In this document: positions 49,890-58,426 of the stretch, piece by piece
Numbering within the stretch: the first letter of the stretch is position 1
Layout of the letters: every line of letters begins with the position of its first letter
NCBI RefSeq assembly: GCF_028421645.1
Contig: NZ_CP116887.1
Location: 808,001 to 872,000 of the forward strand
From: Aneurinibacillus sp. Ricciae_BoGa-3
GTDB taxonomy: Bacteria; Bacillota; Bacilli; Aneurinibacillales; Aneurinibacillaceae
Reading direction: 5' to 3'
Length of the DNA: 64,000 nt
The notes under the pieces: generated by a model
What the model was told of the DNA's origin: nothing
Databases searched by the model: none
What the model saw: only the letters and a program-made list of their open reading frames with translations
Translations under genes and position numbers: made by a program

Positions 49890-51590
49890 ATGTCTGAAAG
49901 AGCAACCTCAGATAACATTAGCGTTCCTTATGAAAATGTGCCAAAAGCGAAACGCAAGTTTAATTCCTGGGTTAATAACCCTGTTTTAGAAGATTACGCA
50001 CTTCGTTATGCACCGAAATCCTTTCGGAAATGGAGCGAATATGCCGTAGCTACATCGGCAATGGGTGGTCTTGCGTTTCTGGCGGATTTTGCTATCGGGG
50101 GCTCCCTTGGCATTTCTTATGGATTTACGAATGCCTTCTGGGGAATTATAGCGGCAGCGTTAATAATCTTTCTCACGGGAATTCCCATCGCCTATTATGC
50201 TTCTAAATATAATATCGATATGGATCTTCTCACTCGAGGTGCCGGATTCGGTTACCTCGGGTCAACCTTAACATCATTGGTTTATGCCTCGTTTACCTTT
50301 ATTTACTTTTCTTTAGAAGGGGCGATAATGGCCCAGGCCATACAGCTCTACTTTGGCATTCCGCTGGCTATCGGGTATCTGGTTAGTTCATTATTGGTAA
50401 TTCCACTCGTTCTTTTTGGCATGACGCTATTATCCCGCTTACAGGTCTGGACCCAGCCTATCTGGTTGCTGCTTATGGTTGCCCCTTTGCTGGGGATTGT
50501 CATAAAAGATCCAACTTCATTGACCGCCTGGACTCACTTTGCGGGTGAATCTCCATCCGGTACCTCGTTTAATCCTATGCTATTTGCCATGGCGGCAGGC
50601 GTTGTACTATCTCTCATTTCGCAGATCGGGGAACAGGTAGATTATCTGCGATTTATGCCAAACCGAACTGCCAGAAATCATCGCAAATGGCTCTGGGCAG
50701 TTGTGCTGGCCGGTCCAGGATGGGTGTTATTAGGCGCGTTTAAACAACTCGGCGGTTCGTTTCTTGTCTCTTATATCGCACCGCATATCGGATTCAAATC
50801 CGCAGATGAACCGATCCAAATGTTTACGATAGCCTTCCATCAATTTATACCGAATACCTTCGCCGTGTTGACTATTGCTACGTTTTTCGTTTTGCTATCC
50901 CAAATCAAAATCAATGTGACTAATGCTTACTCCGGTTCACTGTCCTGGTCAAACTTTTTCTCGCGGCTCTTTCACTTCCACCCTGGACGCGTAGTCTGGC
51001 TATTTTTCCAAATAGGGGTTGCGATTTGTTTGATGGAAGGGGGCGTATTCGATTTTCTGAACAAAGTTCTCGGGTTCTATTCAAATGTAGCGGTGGCCTG
51101 GGTCGGTGCGATTGTCTCCGATTTAACCATTAATAAAAAAATCCTCAAGATTAGCCCTTCTTATATTGAATTTAAACGGGCGCACCTTTACAACTTTAAC
51201 CCTGTAGGATTTGGTTCGATGATTATTGCTTCCGCAGTGTCAATCATTGCTTATTTCGGAGCTTTTGGCCCGATGCTGCAGGCTTTCTCACCCTTTCTTT
51301 CACTTGCGTTGGCCTTTATACTTGCTCCCATCATCGCCATCGTAACGAAGGGCAAATATTATATCGCGCGGGAAAATCCAGATGCGCAACCGGCAGTCGT
51401 TACGTTCTCTTTGCATGACCAAATTCATGATCATGCAAAGCCAGAGATGACTTGCTCAGCATGTGATTACAGTTATGAAAGGGAAGACACCACCTATTGT
51501 CCTTATCATGAAGGCACGATCTGCTCCCTGTGTTGCAGTCTTGAAAAAGATTGCCACGATATGTGTAAGGAAAACCAAAATATCGTATAA
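49890..51590 (+). CDS. NCS1-family permease with Cys-rich zinc-binding-like tail
   Basis: 566 residues, about 12 helices of the purine/cytosine/allantoin/hydantoin permease family (LTRGAGFGYLGS, FTFIYFSLEG). After the last helix, residues 518-559 form a cytoplasmic Cys/His cluster (Cys522, 525, 537, 545, 548, 549, 555, 559; His540, His556) reading ICSLCCSLEKDCHDMC. In proteobacteria a related element joins such permeases to kinase or cyclase domains; here it ends the protein. Position between two amidases suggests that it imports an amide substrate. RBS AGGGAGG. Confidence 0.88.
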   Translation: MSERATSDNISVPYENVPKAKRKFNSWVNNPVLEDYALRYAPKSFRKWSEYAVATSAMGGLAFLADFAIGGSLGISYGFTNAFWGIIAAALIIFLTGIPIAYYASKYNIDMDLLTRGAGFGYLGSTLTSLVYASFTFIYFSLEGAIMAQAIQLYFGIPLAIGYLVSSLLVIPLVLFGMTLLSRLQVWTQPIWLLLMVAPLLGIVIKDPTSLTAWTHFAGESPSGTSFNPMLFAMAAGVVLSLISQIGEQVDYLRFMPNRTARNHRKWLWAVVLAGPGWVLLGAFKQLGGSFLVSYIAPHIGFKSADEPIQMFTIAFHQFIPNTFAVLTIATFFVLLSQIKINVTNAYSGSLSWSNFFSRLFHFHPGRVVWLFFQIGVAICLMEGGVFDFLNKVLGFYSNVAVAWVGAIVSDLTINKKILKISPSYIEFKRAHLYNFNPVGFGSMIIASAVSIIAYFGAFGPMLQAFSPFLSLALAFILAPIIAIVTKGKYYIARENPDAQPAVVTFSLHDQIHDHAKPEMTCSACDYSYEREDTTYCPYHEGTICSLCCSLEKDCHDMCKENQNIV

Positions 51591-51632
51591 AAAATTTTGA
51601 CTATTATTGATTTATTTATAGGAGGATCTAAC

Positions 51633-52646
51633 ATGGGAAGCATCGGAAGCATGAGTAAACCAACAGAAGGCTTTTTAGCCGCCTTAATCCAATATCCGGT
51701 TCCAGTAGTAAATTCACGTGCTGACATTGATTTTCAAATTAGCCAGATTGTAAAGACCATTCATTCCACTAAAGCTGGTTATCCAGGTATGGAATTAATC
51801 GTATTTCCCGAATACAGCACTCAGGGGTTAAATACAGCAAAATGGACTACGGATGAGTTTTTATGTACGGTTCCCGGACCTGAGACCGACCTATTTGCTC
51901 AGGCCTGTATGGAGGCTGAAGTTTACGGGGTCTTCTCCATCATGGAGAAAAACCCTGATGGCGGTTCACCCTACAATACAGCTGTGATCATCGACCCAAA
52001 TGGGGATATCATCCTTAAATATCGGAAATTGAATCCGTGGGTTCCAGTTGAGCCGTGGCAGGCAGGAGATCTGGGGATGCCCATTTGCGATGGGCCAGGC
52101 GGAAGCAAATGGGCCGTTTGTATCTGCCACGATGGTATGTTTCCTGAAATTGCAAGAGAAGCAGCCTACAAAGGAGCCAATGTTCTGATTCGTATCTCCG
52201 GTTATAGCACCCAGGTTAATGAACAATGGATATTAACCAATCGTTCCAATGCCTGGCATAATTTGATGTATACCATGTCGGTAAATTTGGCGGGATATGA
52301 TGGTGTGTTCTACTATTTCGGAGAAGGGCAAGTTTGCAATTTTGATGGCACTGTACTGGTTCAGGGACATCGCAACCCCTGGGAAATCGTTACGGCCGAA
52401 ATCTATCCGAGATTGGCCGATCAAGCCCGCACGGATTGGGGTCTGGAGAATAATATTTATAATTTAGGGACAAGGGGATATGTAGCGACTCCGGGAGGAA
52501 TCAAGGAGAATCCGTATACTTTTGTTAAGGATTTAGCTGCAGGAAATTATAGGCTGCCTTGGGAAAACCAAATTAAAATCAAAGACGGCTCCATATATGG
52601 TTATCCCGTCAAAGAAGTAGATTCCCCTGTTAAAGTGACAAAATAA
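51633..52646 (+). CDS. amiF: formamidase
   Basis: Hydrolyses formamide to formate and ammonia. 337 residues, very close to AmiF of Helicobacter pylori along its whole length ([14 protein letters not shown] at the start, [30 protein letters not shown] and [10 protein letters not shown] at the end). Triad Glu60, Lys132, Cys165. ATG 51633 has AGGAGG 7 nt upstream. Third gene after the NCS1 permease, 42 nt downstream. The two amidases differ in substrate, probably acetamide-type and formamide. Confidence 0.93.
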   Translation: MGSIGSMSKPTEGFLAALIQYPVPVVNSRADIDFQISQIVKTIHSTKAGYPGMELIVFPEYSTQGLNTAKWTTDEFLCTVPGPETDLFAQACMEAEVYGVFSIMEKNPDGGSPYNTAVIIDPNGDIILKYRKLNPWVPVEPWQAGDLGMPICDGPGGSKWAVCICHDGMFPEIAREAAYKGANVLIRISGYSTQVNEQWILTNRSNAWHNLMYTMSVNLAGYDGVFYYFGEGQVCNFDGTVLVQGHRNPWEIVTAEIYPRLADQARTDWGLENNIYNLGTRGYVATPGGIKENPYTFVKDLAAGNYRLPWENQIKIKDGSIYGYPVKEVDSPVKVTK

Positions 52647-52707
52647 GGCAGAGTAAACCTTGCTTTTTTCTGTCGAAGTGTCAGTTGATCATTAACTGGA
52701 TTTTTAC

Positions 52708-52780
52708 AAAAACGCCCGCGGCTCCTCTTGAATGTTTTGGTGGCACGACATTCCAGACTGGCTCTCGCGGGTGTTTTCTC
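52708..52780. terminator. long hairpin after amiF
   Basis: AAAACGCCCGCG...GGCTC pairs with GGCTC...CGCGGGTGTTTT and encloses a smaller GAATGT/ACATTC stem. It probably ends the amidase operon on the plus strand. Confidence 0.6.
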
Positions 52781-52858
52781 GTGTGCTTTTGAACAAAATG
52801 CATATGCTATAATGAAGGAGAAATCAGCCGGATTAGGAATAGGCAGGAAGGAGAGCAC

Positions 52859-53029
52859 ATGCTGCATAAATTCACGATCCAGACGTCCAAGCGTGATGAA
52901 ATGTTGGATGTGACTTCGCGAATCAGGGAAGTGGTCCTTCATGAAGGGATTCAAGATGGCATGGTCGTCGTATATTGTCCGCACACGACCGCTGGGATTA
53001 CCATCAACGAAAACGCTGGAGGTGTATAA
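52859..53029 (+). pseudogene. truncated YjbQ/UPF0047-family gene
   Basis: 56 codons: MLHKFTIQTSKRDEMLDVTS ... VVVYCPHTTAGITINENA, then GGV and a TAA stop. This is the N-terminal 40 percent of a YjbQ protein (about 130-140 residues); the rest, with later conserved His/Asp residues, is missing. AAGGAG precedes ATG 52859 and is still perfect. The next gene begins 2 nt after the stop and uses a GGAGGTG site made by the last codons, so a deletion seems to have fused the two. It could now serve as a translated leader. Confidence 0.75.
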
Positions 53030-53031
53030 CC

Positions 53032-53742
53032 ATGAAAATTGAAATTTGGTCTGATTATGTTTGACCGTTTTGCTATATTGGCGAACGCCGGCTGGATGCC
53101 GTGCTAAAGAGTTTTCCCCACAGCGATCAGGTCGAAATTAGTTACCGCTGCTTTGAACTTGATCCCGATGCAGAGCGGGATGTAGATTACAATTATTACG
53201 ACAAGCTGGCCATGAAGTATGGGATGAGCCGTGAGCAGGCAATTGCGGCCAGCAACAATACCAAACGCCAGGCTGAGATGGTCGGCCTTGAGTTTAACTA
53301 TGACACCATGGTGTTGACCAACACGTTTGATGCTCACCGACTGACATTGCTGGCAGCTAAGCATGGGAAAATGCTAGAAATAAGTGAACGCTTATTCCGC
53401 GCCTTTTTTACCGAATCGAGACATATCGGCGACCATAAGACGCTGGTGCAACTGGCCGTTGAAGTCGGCCTCGACCCGGCCGAGTCGGCGGCAGTCCTTG
53501 AAAGCGATGCGTTTGCCGGGGACGTACGTGCCGATGAACAGGAAGCGATGGATCTGGGAGTTACTGGGGTGCCGTTCTTTGTGATCAACCGTAAATACGC
53601 GATCTCGGGCGCACAGCGAAGTGAAGTGTTCCTGGACGCCTTGCAAAGGGCATGGCAGGAAGAGCAGCCTTTAACCATTCTGGGCGGAGATGGCGAGATC
53701 TGTGACGAGAACGGATGCCGCATTCCGGATAAAAAGGAATAG
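53032..53742 (+). CDS. FrnE-like DsbA-family oxidoreductase with in-frame TGA (candidate selenoprotein)
   Basis: ATG 53032 reads MKIEIWSDYV-(TGA)-PFCYIGERRLDAVL and stays open to 53742: 236 residues, the normal FrnE length. The FrnE active site is CPWCYIG; here the first Cys codon is TGA (53062-53064) and the second (Cys14) is intact. Recoding as selenocysteine would give U-P-F-C. A small hairpin with a GAAC loop (53078-53091) lies 16 nt beyond the TGA, where a bacterial SECIS could be. If not recoded, the shorter frame from GTG 53101 would lack the active site. FrnE proteins are cytosolic thiol-disulfide oxidoreductases. Confidence 0.8.
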
Positions 53743-53748
53743 CGCGAC

Positions 53749-53795
53749 AAAAAGAGTATGAGTAATAGGTTCAACCCTACTCATACTCTTTTTTA
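53749..53795. terminator. bidirectional terminator between frnE-like and DUF3231 genes
   Basis: AAAAAGAGTATGAGTA pairs with ACTCATACTCTTTTTT; A and T tracts flank both sides. Confidence 0.88.
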
Positions 53796-53826
53796 TGCCG
53801 TTTATGTCGTTCATCGTATTTGGTAC

Positions 53827-54849
53827 CTACACTCTTACAAGTTCATCACGGTTATTGGCTTTTGGCATTTCCTCTAGCCATCCATGTTTAATCATGATAT
53901 TGGCTGTATCTTCTGCGTATCGAAGAAAATCATCCATTAGCGTCGCGTATTGTGCTACAAGATCACGCCTAAAGGTTACAGCCATACTTCCTCCATAATT
54001 CATAACGGTAATGGACATAAGAGACGCCACATGAAACGCCATGATTTTATCTGAAAACGGGGAATCCTTAGCGTCTGTTACATCCGTGTCCCAGGACATC
54101 GGTACGGGCAGGTTGTCTTTACTGAATAGGTCACTAAATTTTTGAATTTGCTTCTTGCACAAATCTCTTCCCCTGATAAAGAATTCCCGAAGTTCCTCGG
54201 ACTTCGCTACTTGACTAAAGCCCATAAGCAACGCTTTAGCAAGATTGTTGGATTGAATGTTTAGATAATAATGGGTGATTTCTGTGGCATTAAGCGGTCT
54301 TGCCACACGGAATATCCCCCCTAGATAGCTCTGATCCCTCACATAGTGAATCTCGTCCGGTACATCAATATAAGGCGGACGGATATAAAGGCCTTTGGCT
54401 AACAATACCTCAGTTGCTTTGTTATGGGTTTCTCTCGAGAAGTTGAGCAAGTCGTTATACAAAGAACGAATATCTGAGCGGGCTGATAAAGTTAAATAAT
54501 TTCCATGTAAGAGGACACCAATCCTGGACATCTGATGGATATAATTAAGGAAAAACGTATCCGAATACAAACGGGGAGCATTTGTATTCACATCATCTTT
54601 TCCAAAACCATGTGGGATTGGAATTTTGTCCTCTTTAAAGATTTGCGTTACACGTTCTATTTGTTTCTGAGCCTGATTTAACGCAAGCTTTATCACTTGT
54701 TTTATTTCGGTCTCCTCAACTTTTTCTAAAAAATAACTGAGAAAACAAGTCGTTACACTATCTGACATATAGGTATTCCACAGACTAGACAACTCTACTG
54801 ATGTTAGGCGTATTTTGTGTTTTTTACTCGCTTCGTTATGTTTCTCCAT
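53827..54849 (-). CDS. DUF3231-family protein
   Basis: 340 residues in two tandem halves, each a four-helix ferritin-like bundle with GFGKDDVNTNAPRLYSDTFF and SWDTDVTDAKDSPFSDKIMA as matching loops. This is the DUF3231 family, found almost only in Bacillales and often linked to sporulation; function unknown. Start ATG 54849 has GGAGGG upstream. It converges on the frnE-like gene. Confidence 0.85.
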   Translation of the reverse strand: MEKHNEASKKHKIRLTSVELSSLWNTYMSDSVTTCFLSYFLEKVEETEIKQVIKLALNQAQKQIERVTQIFKEDKIPIPHGFGKDDVNTNAPRLYSDTFFLNYIHQMSRIGVLLHGNYLTLSARSDIRSLYNDLLNFSRETHNKATEVLLAKGLYIRPPYIDVPDEIHYVRDQSYLGGIFRVARPLNATEITHYYLNIQSNNLAKALLMGFSQVAKSEELREFFIRGRDLCKKQIQKFSDLFSKDNLPVPMSWDTDVTDAKDSPFSDKIMAFHVASLMSITVMNYGGSMAVTFRRDLVAQYATLMDDFLRYAEDTANIMIKHGWLEEMPKANNRDELVRV

Positions 54850-54947
54850 TCTATCCCTCCGTCCTATGCTCCTTTTATTTTGCTACCTGAATTGTAAAGT
54901 ATGCGCGTTTATTTTTGAATGAGATACAAGGTGAGGGAAGGGATGTT

Positions 54948-55859
54948 TTAACGATGAGATTCATACCTGTTGGCTTTCGACCATTGTTGAATTTGCCGAA
55001 TTTCTTCCACAGTTAATGGCAAAGCTTTTGCTGCTTTTACATTTTCGTATACTTGTTCCAATCGGCTCGCTCCAGGGATCACCGTCGCTACGGCCGGGTG
55101 TGCTAAGGCGAACCTTAAAGCGATCTGGGATACACTTCTATCTGCTGTTGACAGCGCTTTTAAGCGTTTGACGAGGTCTACGATCTCCTCTGCATGATAG
55201 TCCAAGTATCCGTTATCAATCGGCTTGTTCAATACTTTGTCGGACAAGTTTCCTTTTGCTACAGGGCCACGGGCAATAAGACTGATCTGATTCTTCTGAA
55301 GCAGCCCAAGTACTTCTTCCTCCGAGCGGCGATCGAGAATACTATACTGTGACATCACACTAACAATGTTGGAACGGTGTACATACTCTCGGATAACATT
55401 AGGCCGAATAGAGGAAATTCCGTAATAGCGAATAAGGCCTTCCTGCTTTAATTCTTCAAATGCTTCAATTGTTTCCTCAATCGGATCCTCCAAAGTCCCA
55501 CCGTGCAGCTGATAAAGGTCTATGTAATCTGTCTGCAGGCGGCTGAGGCTTTTTTTTACAGCCTCCTTTATGTACGCTTTGGAAGGATCCCAAAACCATC
55601 CTTCTTTGTTTTCATGCCATCGGTTGCCAACCTTAGTAGATAAGATCACATCCTGGCGTTTTCCTTTCAAAGCCTGCCCAACGATCTCTTCATTTCTTCC
55701 GAAGTCATAAAGGTCAGCAGTGTCTAAAAAATTAATCCCCTGGTCAAGTGCCTCATGAATGAGCCGTATTCCTTGTGCTTCTATGGTACCAATGGACATA
55801 CAGCCAAAGCCTATTTCCGTCACATAAAGAACAGAACTTCCGAGCTGGTTCTTTTTCAC
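54948..55859 (-). CDS. aldo/keto reductase (YqkF/YcsN-like)
   Basis: 303 residues, NADPH-dependent TIM-barrel oxidoreductase. Catalytic residues Asp46, Tyr51, Lys76, His119 (LDTADLYDFG, LSTKVG, YQLHGG), cofactor end TVIPGASRLEQVYEN. Clearly distinct from the other aldo/keto reductase at 46605. Substrate unknown. AGGAGG lies before ATG 55859. Monocistronic. Confidence 0.88.
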   Translation of the reverse strand: MKKNQLGSSVLYVTEIGFGCMSIGTIEAQGIRLIHEALDQGINFLDTADLYDFGRNEEIVGQALKGKRQDVILSTKVGNRWHENKEGWFWDPSKAYIKEAVKKSLSRLQTDYIDLYQLHGGTLEDPIEETIEAFEELKQEGLIRYYGISSIRPNVIREYVHRSNIVSVMSQYSILDRRSEEEVLGLLQKNQISLIARGPVAKGNLSDKVLNKPIDNGYLDYHAEEIVDLVKRLKALSTADRSVSQIALRFALAHPAVATVIPGASRLEQVYENVKAAKALPLTVEEIRQIQQWSKANRYESHR

Positions 55860-56006
55860 AATTAGCCTCCTTGGTTTATCTGCTTATATAGTAACTATCA
55901 TACATGATAACTAGACAGGTACGGTATACATGAAACGGCACTGAGATGGTCCCAATGCTTTTTACTTTCTAGTGATATTGCGATTCCTATAAAGGTCGCA
56001 AATAAA

Positions 56007-56043
56007 GAAACCCCCGTATACCGAATGGTACGTACGGGGGTGT
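56007..56043 (-). terminator. terminator of the prsA-like gene
   Basis: Minus strand CACCCCCGTA pairs with TACGGGGGT around a 16-nt loop, followed by TTCTTTATT. Confidence 0.85.
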
Positions 56044-56080
56044 GACAGGTGGGGGAGAGTACAGTCCCTCTGCTAATCGA

Positions 56081-56968
56081 TTATGGTTGTTGCGGAGGCA
56101 TAGTAGCCGCCGGTTGGGCAGTTAGGGCATTCGCCAGGTCTTTATCTTTGATGTTAACCTTGTCTTTTTTCACAAGTTCGTCCAGAACAGGCTGGACCGG
56201 TTTTGCCTGCTTTTCTAATAGCTGGCGACGGAGGTCTTTTTCCATATCGGCATACGCAAGAACGCGCTTCTGCGTAACTTTAATGATATGATAGCCGAAT
56301 TGCGTTTTAACAGGAGCGCTAATCTTTCCAACAGGAAGAGAGAAGGCGGCCTTTTCAAATTCCGGCGTCATTAAGCCTTTGCCGAAGAAGCCAAGATCGC
56401 CGCCGTTTGCAGCACTCGATGTGTCGGTAGAATATTGTTTTGCAAGGGTGGCGAAATCTTGACCCTGGTTGAGTTTCGCCTCAATATCGTTCGCCGTCTT
56501 TAGATCCTTTACAAGGATGTGAGAAGCGCGTACCTGTACTTTATTTTGTTCATACAGTTTTTTCACATCCGCGTCGGATACCTTGGCATCTTTTGTAGCG
56601 GCTTTTAATTGCAGGAGGTTCTCTCGAATCTTCTGCTTAAGTTCAGTTTCGTCTTTAATCCCATTCTGCGCTAATGCCTGGTTGAAAGCATCCGTGCTCG
56701 TATAGCTTTTTTTCAAACGCTGAACCTCGTCGTTGACTTCCTGATCCGATACAGGAAAGTTCTTTTCGAGAAGTTTTGTGTATATCATCTGCTGAAGCAC
56801 TTGATTACCATATTGCTTCTTCATCTCATTATATAAATCATCTTTCGTAATCTGTCCAACGCTGGTGTCCACGACTACATTGTTGGTGCCGGTGCTTGTG
56901 CTGTATGCGATAACCGGTATTGCAGCAAAAACACACGCAACTAAAACCCATAAAACCGTTTTTTTCAA
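56081..56968 (-). CDS. PrsA/SurA-like extracytoplasmic peptidyl-prolyl isomerase
   Basis: 295 residues. N-terminal signal or anchor helix (about 3-21), SurA/PrsA-type chaperone helices, then a parvulin domain (about 145-235: RASHILVKDLKTANDIEAKL, GGDLGFFGKG, QFGYHIIKVT). It assists folding of exported proteins. PrsA is usually a lipoprotein; here LVAC12 is lipobox-like but early and followed by more hydrophobic residues, so lipid attachment is uncertain. Start TTG 56968 follows AAGGAGG by 9 nt. The end is Pro/Gln-rich. Confidence 0.86.
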   Translation of the reverse strand: MKKTVLWVLVACVFAAIPVIAYSTSTGTNNVVVDTSVGQITKDDLYNEMKKQYGNQVLQQMIYTKLLEKNFPVSDQEVNDEVQRLKKSYTSTDAFNQALAQNGIKDETELKQKIRENLLQLKAATKDAKVSDADVKKLYEQNKVQVRASHILVKDLKTANDIEAKLNQGQDFATLAKQYSTDTSSAANGGDLGFFGKGLMTPEFEKAAFSLPVGKISAPVKTQFGYHIIKVTQKRVLAYADMEKDLRRQLLEKQAKPVQPVLDELVKKDKVNIKDKDLANALTAQPAATMPPQQP

Positions 56969-57125
56969 CGTACAAATCCTCCTTGTTTGAATGTAGCAAT
57001 AATTAAGCCCCATACATACCGTACCAGATTACAAAACAAATGTGTCATAATAATGTCAGGGAAACTGTTTCCAGCAATTCGGCGGTATCAAAAAATACTT
57101 TATGTCAGACTTTTAAAAGCACGCG

Positions 57126-57158
57126 AAAACCCCCTGTAACGATTGCCACAGGGGGTTC
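57126..57158 (-). terminator. terminator of the DUF1292 gene
   Basis: Minus strand AACCCCCTGT pairs with ACAGGGGGTT, then TTCGCG; the T run is short. Confidence 0.75.
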
Positions 57159-57184
57159 TTGTAATGACTGTATCTTGGTTGGTA

Positions 57185-57445
57185 TTATTGCAGTTCTGCC
57201 GGTTCGGCCTCTACAGCAATTTGATAGGCGGACAGAATAGCGTCCAGCTCTTCAGGGTCAGAAATCCCAACAAGCTGCTGGTCTTCTCCTTCGCCGGTAA
57301 TGCGCATCGCTATGGTTTCGTCACCCGATGATAGCAGGGCATAAGATTTATCTTCCATGGTAAACATGGCTTCCACCGCGAACTCCTTTTCTGCTCCTTC
57401 ATTATCGATAACGGTAATGTAATCTCTTACCTCATCATGATTCAC
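57185..57445 (-). CDS. DUF1292 (YrzB-like) protein
   Basis: 86 residues, acidic: DYITVIDNEGAEKEFAVEAM, then FTMEDKSYALLSSGDETIAM and the end AYQIAVEAEPAELQ. The F-x-M/Y-D-x-x-Y-x-L-L pattern is DUF1292, a small cytoplasmic family of Firmicutes without a defined function. I use GTG 57445 with GGGAGGG 8 nt upstream; the ATG at 57463 has none. Monocistronic. Confidence 0.83.
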   Translation of the reverse strand: MNHDEVRDYITVIDNEGAEKEFAVEAMFTMEDKSYALLSSGDETIAMRITGEGEDQQLVGISDPEELDAILSAYQIAVEAEPAELQ

Positions 57446-57590
57446 TTCAACATCCCTCCCCATCGGTTTGTTAGTGATACTATGCCCGTTAAAATCTGTG
57501 GTTATGAGGACGCAAGGGATGGAATGTAGCGTAGATGAGGTTCAGCCAAAAAAATTCATTACTTTATCGCTTTCTCTTGATAAACAAAGT

Positions 57591-57616
57591 TAAAAGTTTT
57601 GGTAATTCCGGTATAA
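57591..57616 (+). promoter_or_regulatory. possible sigma-B-like promoter of the SGNH gene
   Basis: GTTAAA, 14 bp, CGGTAT, near the sigma-B pattern GTTTAA/GGGTAT; TATAAT overlaps the -10 so a sigma-A reading is also possible. Confidence 0.35.
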
Positions 57617-57677
57617 TAAGAATAAACGGACAACTTTAGAAGTCCGCACTACGCCTAAATCAGGAGCAGGGATCAAA

Positions 57678-58361
57678 ATGAAAATTGTTTGTTTTGGTGA
57701 CAGTATTACCAAGGGTGTCACGTACATCAAAGGCCGTCTGCGCATCGTGAAGGAAAACTATCCGTCTTTTCTGCAGAATTTCTTCTCTGAGAATGCTGCA
57801 GCGGATGTTACGGTGCTAAATAAAGGGGTATTTAATGATAACTCCAATTTGCTCGTGAAGCGACTGGATAAGGATGTCCTCTCTGAAGAGCCTGATTACG
57901 TCATTATTGGAATCGGAGGAAATGATTGCAATTTTAATTGGGGAGAAGTGGCTGAACATCCTGAACAGGAACACGAGGCAACAGTGCCGCTTGACCGTTA
58001 TCTGGATAATGTGAAGAATATTGTATTCAGGATTAAAGAATGCGGAATTACGCCTATCGTCCTTACGCTGCCACCGCTTGATCCTGTCCGTTACTATAAA
58101 GCGATCTCAGTCGCCTATGACAAATCGATCAGCCACTGGATCAGCATGTGCGGTGGAATCGAGCACTGGCATGGTTTATACAACCGCAGCTTGAACAGCC
58201 TCATTTCAGAATTGGATGTTTTAAAGGTAGATATTCGCACTGCAATCAAAAACGCCGGGGATTTCTCTGCGCTAATTAGCGATGACGGGATCCATCTGAC
58301 TCCGCAAGGTTATAAAGAAATGGGCGGTGCTATTTTTACAAATTTATCGTGGATTAAATAA
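57678..58361 (+). CDS. SGNH/GDSL-family hydrolase
   Basis: 227 residues. Block I FGDSIT with nucleophile Ser9, block III GIGGNDCNF, block V DDGIHLTPQGY with the Asp/His pair. No signal peptide, so probably cytoplasmic. Family members are esterases or lipases with wide substrates. GGAGCAGGG precedes ATG 57678. The acyl-CoA dehydrogenase gene follows 65 nt downstream and may be co-transcribed. Confidence 0.88.
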   Translation: MKIVCFGDSITKGVTYIKGRLRIVKENYPSFLQNFFSENAAADVTVLNKGVFNDNSNLLVKRLDKDVLSEEPDYVIIGIGGNDCNFNWGEVAEHPEQEHEATVPLDRYLDNVKNIVFRIKECGITPIVLTLPPLDPVRYYKAISVAYDKSISHWISMCGGIEHWHGLYNRSLNSLISELDVLKVDIRTAIKNAGDFSALISDDGIHLTPQGYKEMGGAIFTNLSWIK

Positions 58362-58426
58362 CCCAATACATAATCGGCAAAGAAACAAAATAACAAAAAC
58401 CTTAAGTGTGAAAGAAGGTCTTGTAT

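Noticed and set aside
57480-57560. Possible second c-di-GMP riboswitch (GGACGCAAGGG text)
   Set aside because: The GGGCAAA start, the GAAA hairpin and the closing TAGCC...TTGCC half are all missing.
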